Shown piece after piece: positions 1 through 4,174 of a stretch of 5,915 bases of DNA; the stretch's first letter is position 1, and every line of letters begins with the position of its first letter. The notes below the pieces were generated by a model that worked only from the letters and a program-made list of their open reading frames with translations, was not told where the DNA came from and made no database searches. The stretch covers positions 1 through 5,915 of the forward strand of contig DEBW01000089.1 of assembly GCA_002348905.1 (NCBI GenBank), given 5' to 3'. Source of the DNA: Ruminococcus flavefaciens (GTDB lineage: Bacteria > Bacillota > Clostridia > Oscillospirales > Ruminococcaceae). The position numbers and the translations under genes are program-made.

Positions 1-108
1 GCTGAGATGAGAAGATACTATGACGAGGACATCAAGGCTAAGGGCGGTAACATCCCACAGGCTCTCTATGACGAACTCGACATGATCGAAGCTAACCTCA
101 ACAAGTAA
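1..108 (+). CDS. 3' end of an unidentified gene (C-terminal 35 residues)
   Basis: Frame 1 is open from the left edge and closes with TAA at 106-108. It gives 35 residues, starting AEMRRYYDEDIKAKGG and ending DELDMIEANLNK. The piece is charged and looks helical, with no membrane segment or recognisable motif. Codons are mostly the C-ending and GCT-type ones typical of well expressed genes (AAC, ATC, CTC, GCT). An intrinsic terminator lies 25 bases downstream, which supports a real gene end. I do not recognise the family from this fragment, and the start is outside the window. That it is coding is likely; its function is unknown. Confidence 0.8.
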   Translation, partial: AEMRRYYDEDIKAKGGNIPQALYDELDMIEANLNK

Positions 109-132
109 TCTACAGACTCTATGTCAATAATT

Positions 133-163
133 AAGGCTGCTGGTTTTTCCGGCAGCCTTTTTA
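133..163 (+). terminator. Intrinsic terminator of the left-edge gene
   Basis: The stem AAGGCTGCTGG (133-143) pairs with CCGGCAGCCTT (149-159) across a TTTTT loop, with one T-G wobble, and runs into a T-rich tail at 158-163. It sits 25 bases after the TAA of the upstream gene, as expected for Rho-independent termination. Confidence 0.9.
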
Positions 164-171
164 TATTCACT

Positions 172-200
172 CAAAGAAAAAGAGCGGATGAATCCGCCCT
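172..200 (-). terminator. Probable intrinsic terminator of the leftward CPBP operon
   Basis: Read on the minus strand, AGGGCGGAT (200-192) pairs with ATCCGCTCT (189-181), with one internal mismatch and a very small loop. A TTTTCTTT tail follows. It is the first hairpin with a U-rich tail after the 57-residue ORF, about 165 bases beyond its stop, and it faces the plus-strand terminator at 133-163. A U-poor tail on the plus strand makes it a weaker terminator in that direction. Confidence 0.65.
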
Positions 201-218
201 TAATTCAGTCAAAATTTA

Positions 219-297
219 TTGTAGGGACGACCATCGGTCGTCCGTGCAACAGATTTTATGCTTGTTACTTGCGGACGGCGAATCGCCGTCCCTACAA
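219..297. repeat. GTAGGG palindromic repeat, two inverted units (MITE- or REP-like)
   Basis: An 11-bp perfect terminal inverted repeat, TTGTAGGGACG (219-229) and CGTCCCTACAA (287-297), bounds a 79-bp element. Each end carries its own tight hairpin: GGACGACC-ATC-GGTCGTCC at 225-243 and GGACGGCG-AAT-CGCCGTCC at 273-291. Two compensated hairpins of the same design with different stem bases suggest that structure is conserved rather than sequence. It lies between two convergent transcription units. A related start, TTGTAGGGAACG, appears at the right edge of the window. From memory, such GTAGGG hairpins are common between genes in Ruminococcus-like genomes; that is not tested here. Confidence 0.75.
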
Positions 298-325
298 AAA
301 GCAAAAAATTAATCGTTACAGAGTA

Positions 326-351
326 GTAGGGGCTGGCGTCCTCGACAGCCC
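326..351. repeat. Single GTAGGG-type hairpin unit
   Basis: GTAGGGGCTG begins at 326. GGGCTG (330-335) pairs with CAGCCC (346-351) around a 10-base loop that can add a further CG/CG pair. It shares the GTAGGG opening and hairpin plan of the element at 219-297 and sits 12 bases beyond the stop of the leftward 57-residue ORF. No U-run follows directly on the minus strand, so it is a poor terminator on its own. Confidence 0.55.
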
Positions 352-363
352 ATTATTCAACAT

Positions 364-537
364 TTAATCTGCCTTTTTCTTCCCCAGCAATTCCTTAACA
401 AGCGGAAGCCCTTTTTTGATGGCAAGAGTTGGTGCGATGACTATTCCTGCCACGGGTATAAGTGCCGATGCGCCAATGAGCGCAGCGCTTTTCACAGCTT
501 CTTTCTTGTTTTTGTTTTCACGGGTTCTTCTGCTCAT
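364..537 (-). CDS. Small 57-residue membrane protein, third gene of the CPBP operon
   Basis: The ATG at 537-535 reads through to TAA at 366-364. An AGGAG ribosome site (551-547) lies 9 bases upstream. The start lies inside the end of the preceding 238-residue gene (20-base overlap, different frame), which suggests translational coupling. The protein begins MSRRTRENKNKKEAVKS, very basic. Residues 18-40 are hydrophobic and rich in Ala, Ile and Gly (ALIGASALIPVAGIVIAP), and the tail is basic (KKGLP, then GKKKAD). One membrane helix with a positive, cytoplasmic N-terminus is the simplest reading. There is no cysteine, no clear signal-peptidase site and no double-glycine leader. I do not recognise a family. 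A role as partner or substrate of the neighbouring protease is conceivable but unproven. Confidence 0.7.
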   Translation of the reverse strand: MSRRTRENKNKKEAVKSAALIGASALIPVAGIVIAPTLAIKKGLPLVKELLGKKKAD

Positions 538-1234
538 TGTCGTTCACTCCTATCTGCTTGTAGGTTATAGGCGGTTCGAGGTATGTGCGGAGTTTGTTGT
601 CCATATGGTACCAGAAGTCGTAAACCTCGTCGTTGTCGCCGCATAGCGAAAGTACAAGGCGGTGTACTTTTTCGTCCTCGATATACTTCACCATATCACG
701 GCACGGATTGCTGAACGAGCGTTCAACGTTGTACTGCAGTACCGAATTTACAGCATAATCAAGCTCAACGGTGTAGCTGAAAAGGTGCATAGCTCTTGTG
801 AGTTGGTTTATATTGCGGTCTATCTCGGCATTGAGATTTTTCTGACCGAAGAATGAATTTTTGTTGAATCTCTCATTGCACTGGCGAAGCTGTTTCACGC
901 TCTTTCTTACGATAACGTTAAGCGTATTCAGAGCGTCACGGAGCTTGTCATGTGCGGAATCCAGCTTTTTAACGGTGATATCCGGATTGTCAAGTCCCTC
1001 ATAATAAAGGCTCTTTGCGCTGTCGATATTTATCCTCACCTTGTCAAGCTCATTGTCGTGAATAGCAAGGAGCGTATTGTTGTAGTATTCATAGTCATCG
1101 TCAAGAAGCTCTTTCATGACGTTCATAAGCGCTGTAACATTCTCCTCATTCACAAGCTGCTGAATAGCCTGTGTATCATTCAGACCATTGCCGATAAGGT
1201 GCGAGATTATGCCGACAATAAGTTCCATTTCCAT
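518..1234 (-). CDS. Hypothetical 238-residue helical cytosolic protein, second gene of the CPBP operon
   Basis: The ATG at 1234-1232 has a GGGGAG ribosome site (1247-1242) 7 bases upstream; a second ATG two codons in is less well placed. The stop is TGA at 520-518. The protein has no signal peptide or convincing membrane segment. It looks almost wholly alpha-helical, with long amphipathic stretches at about 30-75, 85-120 and 135-170 that could form a helical bundle or coiled coil. It is acidic in the first third and in the tail (GDNDEVYDFWYHMD, about 199-212). There are two cysteines beyond residue 170 (C178, C198) and one at 119. It lies only 31 bases after the protease gene, with the ribosome site in the gap, so the two are surely co-transcribed. 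I do not recognise the family and see no catalytic motif. A structural or regulatory partner of the membrane proteins on either side is an inference from position only. Confidence 0.85.
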   Translation of the reverse strand: MEMELIVGIISHLIGNGLNDTQAIQQLVNEENVTALMNVMKELLDDDYEYYNNTLLAIHDNELDKVRINIDSAKSLYYEGLDNPDITVKKLDSAHDKLRDALNTLNVIVRKSVKQLRQCNERFNKNSFFGQKNLNAEIDRNINQLTRAMHLFSYTVELDYAVNSVLQYNVERSFSNPCRDMVKYIEDEKVHRLVLSLCGDNDEVYDFWYHMDNKLRTYLEPPITYKQIGVNDNEQKNP

Positions 1235-1265
1235 GATATCACTCCCCTTTTGTGTGAATTATTTA

Positions 1266-2456
1266 CTACTTTGATAAAAGCGAATAAACTCCGTATGCAA
1301 CATTTACTACAACTGCTGCAACAAACGGCAGCGAACTTACAGCAATATACACTCCTCTTGTAGTCTGTTTCGGAGTAGTCTGCGGCAGTCTGTCATCAGC
1401 GCAGAAAACGAAGAAAAGTATAGCTCCGAAAATAGCACCGATAACAAGCAGGAAATACATTATTATGGACACAGTTGTGCTTATTTCTGATACAGCGCCC
1501 ATTACGGTAGAAAATGTATTTATGAACATATGAACTATTATCGACGGTATTATAGAACCGTGCTTCATAGTGATATGTGCGAGGAATATACCTATCAGGA
1601 ACGCAAGCATGAACTGCGGTATGTTTCCGTGAGCAAGCCCGAAGAAAAATGCGCTGGCAAATATGGCAAAACGCTGATTTCCCTTTGACAGTACCCTCAG
1701 CAGCATCCCTCTGAACAGCAGTTCCTCCGTTATCGGAGCAATTATGCTGGTGTAGATATTCGACATGACTTTTCCAAGTATAGTCTCAGCAAGCCCTTCA
1801 CTGTTAATTAGTATATCTATATCGTACTTGCTGAACACATCTGACAGACCAGTAGTAATATACAGCGAGACCGTCCATATGAAAAGACCTATGAAGCAGT
1901 ATTGGAAAGCGTGTCCGAAGCCGAAATCGCTTGTCCGTATAAGCGAGGTGCTTTTTATCTTCGCAAGCTTCATGCCGAGAAAAGCGGTAAAAATGTTGAA
2001 CATGAGGTATACCAGCATATTCAGCGTGACGAGTATAGAAGAACCTCGTGCATAGTCATAAAGTTCTCTCGAAGCAAGTCCGGGATGCATATACCCAAGT
2101 ACCGACATTATCAGACGTATCAGTATCATGCTTAGTCCGACAGTACCAATAAATTGAAACAGCAGGCATCCTCCGCCGATGTTGTAGTATTTTCTGAGAT
2201 TCTTCCTCTCAGTGTAGTCCGGCTCTAACGGCAGTTCATAGCCCGGTTCGGTAATACGTGGCTGTATGCGTGAGTAGTCCGTATTGAAGCCTTTATACTC
2301 CGTGGGATTGTCGAATGGATCAAATTTATCAGGCATGGAGTCGTTTAGCTGTTTCTGCTCCATGTCCTGTATTTTTTTGGTAAGCCGGTATACTTCATGG
2401 CTGAGAGCAGCTATTTCAGCACGGCTGTCCTTTTCAGTATCAATATTATCTTGCAT
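1266..2456 (-). CDS. CPBP-family intramembrane glutamic endopeptidase (CAAX/Abi type)
   Basis: A 396-residue multi-pass membrane protein in the Rce1/CPBP (Abi) family, which cleaves substrates within or near the membrane. The three family motifs are intact: EELLFRG (E244, E245, R249), FFGLAH (H276) and HMFIN (H309, N313). Together they form the glutamate/histidine active site. The N-terminus (1-85) is soluble: a short heptad-like coiled coil at about 12-38, then a Pro-rich acidic linker. Hydrophobic segments lie at about 96-120, 139-162, 183-203, 228-243, 260-275, 280-297, 302-320 and 328-352, and an extra C-terminal one at 369-392. The start is ATG 2456-2454, with GGAGAG 6 bases upstream. 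A longer frame opening at GTG 2507 is rejected because that codon sits inside the promoter. It is the first gene of a three-gene operon. Known relatives act in prenyl-protein processing, bacteriocin immunity or anti-sigma cleavage; the substrate here is unknown. Confidence 0.9.
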   Translation of the reverse strand: MQDNIDTEKDSRAEIAALSHEVYRLTKKIQDMEQKQLNDSMPDKFDPFDNPTEYKGFNTDYSRIQPRITEPGYELPLEPDYTERKNLRKYYNIGGGCLLFQFIGTVGLSMILIRLIMSVLGYMHPGLASRELYDYARGSSILVTLNMLVYLMFNIFTAFLGMKLAKIKSTSLIRTSDFGFGHAFQYCFIGLFIWTVSLYITTGLSDVFSKYDIDILINSEGLAETILGKVMSNIYTSIIAPITEELLFRGMLLRVLSKGNQRFAIFASAFFFGLAHGNIPQFMLAFLIGIFLAHITMKHGSIIPSIIVHMFINTFSTVMGAVSEISTTVSIIMYFLLVIGAIFGAILFFVFCADDRLPQTTPKQTTRGVYIAVSSLPFVAAVVVNVAYGVYSLLSK

Positions 2457-2462
2457 TTGTTT

Positions 2463-2468
2463 CTCTCC
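2463..2468 (-). promoter_or_regulatory. Ribosome binding site that fixes the CPBP start
   Basis: GGAGAG on the minus strand, 6 bases from ATG 2456. It lies downstream of the -10 box, whereas the in-frame GTG at 2507 lies upstream of it and has no such site. Confidence 0.8.
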
Positions 2469-2497
2469 GTTCACAGTTATCTCTTTTGTATAAATAC

Positions 2498-2526
2498 ATT
2501 CTAACACATTTTTGCTGAAATGTAAA
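2498..2526 (-). promoter_or_regulatory. Sigma-A promoter of the CPBP operon
   Basis: On the minus strand, TTTACA (2526-2521) is separated by exactly 17 bases from TAGAAT (2503-2498). A TG one base before the -10 gives an extended -10. Transcription should begin near 2491, leaving an untranslated leader of about 35 bases before ATG 2456. Confidence 0.85.
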
Positions 2527-2603
2527 GCTTAGAAATCAGAGAGTTCAGGAAATTCATTTTTGTTGATTAGAAATATTAATTTGCAGAAAACAGCAATATT
2601 ATT

Positions 2604-2638
2604 AAGAAAGCAAAAGGGCAGACATTCCGTCTGCCCTT
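2604..2638 (-). terminator. Intrinsic terminator of the AIM24-family gene
   Basis: A perfect 10-bp stem, AAGGGCAGAC/GTCTGCCCTT (2638-2629 with 2623-2614), has a 5-base loop and a tail beginning TTGCTTTC on the minus strand. The stem starts 6 bases after the TAA of the gene. The A-run on the other side gives only a weak plus-strand tail. Confidence 0.9.
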
Positions 2639-2644
2639 AAAGTC

Positions 2645-3319
2645 TTATTTACCAGGTATCATTGATACGATCTTGCCGGCAAAATCATTGAAGTTCTGTG
2701 TCTGGAGTATTACCTTACCCGGACCTGTGAGCTTTGTGATGAAAAGACCTTCGCCGCCGAAGAAGATATTTCCAAGTCCCTTTACTGTTTCGATATCGTA
2801 GCTTACTGTTGTTTCAAAAGCAACAACGTTTCCGGTATCTACCTTTATTACTTCGCCAGGTGCAAGCACTCTCTCCACCTTATCGCCGTCTACTTCAAGG
2901 AATGCCATGCCGCTTCCGAAAAGACGCTGGAGAATGAAGCCTTCACCGCCGAAAAGACCGGATGTGAACTTCTTTGTGAATGTTGCCTTGAGGTCAACGC
3001 TCTGCTGTGCGCAGAGGAAAGCGCCCTTCTGAACGATAAGTTCTCCCTGACCTATATCAACAGGGACAACTGTACCAGGAACTGTTGAGCCGAATGCTAT
3101 CTTTGCGCCCTCTATATCAGCTGTATAGTTAGCCATGAATATAGATTCACCGGTAAACATTCTGCCGAGACTGCGGGCAAGTCCGCCCCGTGCATTTGTA
3201 GACATTGATATGCCGTTTGTCTGCCATATCATACCGCCTGACTGAGTGAACATTGATTCGCCGGCGCTGAGTGTAACTTCTACTGCCGGAACTGTCTGTC
3301 CGATAATTTCATATTTCAT
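2645..3319 (-). CDS. AIM24 / TIGR00266 family protein
   Basis: A 224-residue protein starting MKYEIIGQTVPAVEVTL. It matches the AIM24-like (TIGR00266) family, single-domain beta-rich proteins of about 220-260 residues found widely in bacteria with no settled biochemical role. Recognisable family features are the early LSAGESMFTQSGGMIW stretch (18-32), the Gly-rich MFTGESIFMANYTA segment (54-67), and two similar blocks, LFGGEGFILQRLFGSG (122-137) and FFGGEGLFITKLTGPG (187-202). These suggest an internally repeated beta-sandwich fold. There is no signal peptide or membrane helix, so it is probably cytosolic. The ATG at 3319-3317 is chosen because AGGAGG lies 8 bases upstream; an earlier in-frame ATG at 3394 falls between the -35 and -10 boxes. 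The gene is monocistronic, with its own promoter and terminator, and divergent from the TM2 gene. Family call firm, function unknown. Confidence 0.9.
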   Translation of the reverse strand: MKYEIIGQTVPAVEVTLSAGESMFTQSGGMIWQTNGISMSTNARGGLARSLGRMFTGESIFMANYTADIEGAKIAFGSTVPGTVVPVDIGQGELIVQKGAFLCAQQSVDLKATFTKKFTSGLFGGEGFILQRLFGSGMAFLEVDGDKVERVLAPGEVIKVDTGNVVAFETTVSYDIETVKGLGNIFFGGEGLFITKLTGPGKVILQTQNFNDFAGKIVSMIPGK

Positions 3320-3327
3320 TTCTTTTG

Positions 3328-3333
3328 CCTCCT
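3328..3333 (-). promoter_or_regulatory. Ribosome binding site that fixes the AIM24 gene start
   Basis: A perfect AGGAGG on the minus strand, 8 bases from ATG 3319. It decides for the 224-residue product over the 249-residue open frame. Confidence 0.9.
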
Positions 3334-3375
3334 GTTTTATACAAAGTCTACGGAAATAATTGACCGTATACTGAT

Positions 3376-3404
3376 ATTTTACCACTTTTTCCATGTTTCG
3401 TCAA
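3376..3404 (-). promoter_or_regulatory. Sigma-A promoter of the AIM24-family gene
   Basis: TTGACG (3404-3399) and TAAAAT (3381-3376) on the minus strand, with a 17-base spacer. Start of transcription is expected near 3369, giving a leader of about 50 bases. Confidence 0.88.
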
Positions 3405-3535
3405 TATAATTTTGTTATAATTCAACGCTTTATTCACCTTTGTTCAAGTTGTATAACTATGTTGCTTTTATACCTTGGGTTTTAGGCTTATTTACAGAAA
3501 ATATTGCACTTTCACTCAAAATTTCTCAAAACTCC

Positions 3536-3564
3536 TTGATTTTACATTAACATTGTGATATACT
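3536..3564 (+). promoter_or_regulatory. Sigma-A promoter of the TM2 gene
   Basis: TTGATT (3536-3541), a 17-base spacer and TATACT (3559-3564), with a TG one base before the -10 (extended -10). Transcription should start near 3571, about 43 bases before ATG 3614. The stretch between this promoter and the divergent one (3405-3535) is AT-rich; I see no clear operator in it. Confidence 0.8.
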
Positions 3565-3613
3565 CGGAAATGTAGAATTTATATGATAAATAGGTCTAAG
3601 GAGGAAACCTGTC

Positions 3614-3835
3614 ATGGAACCTAAAAAGAAAATGACTGCTGCTCTGTTAGGAATCTTGCTCGGAGCATGGGGTGTTCACAATTTCTATCTTGGATTTACC
3701 AAGAAAGCTATCATTCAGATAATTGTTTCCGTATGTACTTGCGGTATCGGTGGTATATGGGGATTCATCGAGGGTATCATGATCCTTACCGGCAGCATCA
3801 ACCAGGATGCTGAGGGTAATCCTCTTGTAGACTGA
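3614..3835 (+). CDS. TM2-domain membrane protein
   Basis: A 73-residue protein with the TM2 domain signature: a basic N-terminus (MEPKKKMTA), a first membrane helix at about 8-27 ending in GAWGVHNFYLG (17-27), a short basic turn (FTKKA), and a second helix at about 33-59 containing GIGGIWGFIEGIMIL. The conserved pattern G-x-x-G-x-H-x-F-Y-L-G, then GG-x-W and an acidic residue (E53) in the second helix, is intact. Two cysteines (C41, C43) sit in the second helix. The tail (SINQDAEGNPLVD) is polar. AAGGAGG lies 9 bases before the ATG. The length is normal for a stand-alone bacterial TM2 protein. The family has no established molecular function in bacteria. It is a single-gene unit with its own promoter, divergent from the AIM24 gene. 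Confidence 0.93.
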   Translation: MEPKKKMTAALLGILLGAWGVHNFYLGFTKKAIIQIIVSVCTCGIGGIWGFIEGIMILTGSINQDAEGNPLVD

Positions 3836-3852
3836 TTATTTTGGCGTCAATG

Positions 3853-3884
3853 TTGTCCCGTTCTAAACGGACGGGACAAATTTG
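3853..3884 (+). terminator. Probable terminator after the TM2 gene
   Basis: TTGTCCCGT (3853-3861) pairs with ACGGGACAA (3871-3879) around a 9-base loop, followed by only a short ATTTG tail. It starts 17 bases after the TM2 stop. The stem is strong but the U-run is weak, and CCGT-TCTAA-ACGG offers an alternative inner fold. Confidence 0.6.
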
Positions 3885-3976
3885 TACTGCGGTATATATA
3901 TTTTTTAAATATCGTTAAATCATAATTACTATATTGCCTTTTCAGTCTTACATTTTTACATAAGTTTATTTTTTAA

Positions 3977-4082
3977 TAGTACGTTAGTCATTAGCCGGTG
4001 GTGTTTCCGATAGGGGACACGGTATACGCCATTGGTGAGGATAGAGTATTTAGCACTACCAAAGGCTAATGACTAACGACTG
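3977..4082 (+). ncRNA. Large branched stem-loop in the leuA leader (candidate cis-regulatory RNA, or MITE-like repeat)
   Basis: A perfect 15-bp inverted repeat, CGTTAGTCATTAGCC (3982-3996) with GGCTAATGACTAACG (4064-4078), encloses 67 bases. The stem can extend outward past a bulged A (3981) with AGT/ACT. Inward it can extend with GGTG (3997-4000) against TACC (4057-4060) past an AAA bulge. Inside are two smaller hairpins: GTGTTTCC-GATA-GGGGACAC (4001-4020, two G-U pairs) and CGCC-ATT-GGTG (4027-4037). Such nested, branched pairing upstream of a terminator and a biosynthetic gene suits a regulatory leader RNA. I find no T-box core. The 3' arm shows a degenerate 7-base period (CTAATGA, CTAACGA, CTGACCA), which also fits a mobile hairpin repeat. 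The 92 bases before it (3885-3976) are very AT-rich; no promoter there is convincing. Confidence 0.55.
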
Positions 4083-4109
4083 ACCAAATCTGGAAATAGC
4101 ATGGGTTGG
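4079..4109 (+). promoter_or_regulatory. Candidate antiterminator hairpin competing with the leuA terminator
   Basis: CTGACC (4080-4085) can pair with GGTTGG (4104-4109), the same bases used as the 5' arm of the downstream terminator. The first bases of this arm (4079-4082) are also used by the outer extension of the large stem-loop, so the three structures could be mutually exclusive. This is an inference from base pairing only. Confidence 0.4.
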
Positions 4110-4131
4110 ATGAAAAGTCTGACCTTTTTTT
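4104..4131 (+). terminator. Intrinsic terminator in the leuA leader (attenuator)
   Basis: GGTTGGA (4104-4110) pairs with TCTGACC (4118-4124), including two G-U pairs, around a 7-base loop, followed directly by seven T (4125-4131). It lies 43 bases upstream of the leuA ATG and far from the TM2 stop, so it would control read-through into leuA. The stem is modest in strength, which suits a regulated terminator. Confidence 0.65.
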
Positions 4132-4162
4132 AATGCATGATGCTATTATCAATTTATTTAAC

Positions 4163-4168
4163 AGGTGG
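4163..4168 (+). promoter_or_regulatory. leuA ribosome binding site, decides the start
   Basis: AGGTGG lies 6 bases before ATG 4175. It matches the anti-Shine-Dalgarno less well than AGGAGG but is the only good site. The open frame extending to a TTG at 4106 would translate through the terminator and has no ribosome site. Confidence 0.65.
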
Positions 4169-4174
4169 TTTGCA

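Noticed and set aside
121..312. Plus-strand open frame of 63 codons
   Set aside because: It runs through a terminator, a second hairpin and the GTAGGG repeat, and has no ribosome site; the reading frame is incidental.
219..351. CRISPR array
   Set aside because: The repeated units are palindromic, differ in stem sequence, alternate in orientation and have no regular spacers; no cas gene is nearby.
950..1363. Plus-strand open frame opposite the 238-residue gene
   Set aside because: It is antisense to two well-supported genes and bridges their junction, with no ribosome site and low-complexity Ile/Val/Leu content.
3882..3982. leuA promoter candidates such as TTGTAC/TTAAAT (3882-3910), TTGCCT/TACATA (3934-3962) or TTTACA (3955-3960)
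   Set aside because: Each matches consensus poorly in at least one box; AT-rich sequence gives such matches by chance, so none is listed as a feature.
3885..4174. T-box riboswitch for leucine upstream of leuA
   Set aside because: I searched the leader for the conserved T-box core (like AGGGTGGNACCGCG) and an antiterminator built on it and found neither; GGTGGTG at 3997 lacks the rest of the core.
4106..4174. Extended leuA N-terminus of 23 residues starting at TTG 4106
   Set aside because: It would translate across the terminator stem and T-run, has no ribosome site, and the LeuA family sequence begins naturally at ATG 4175.
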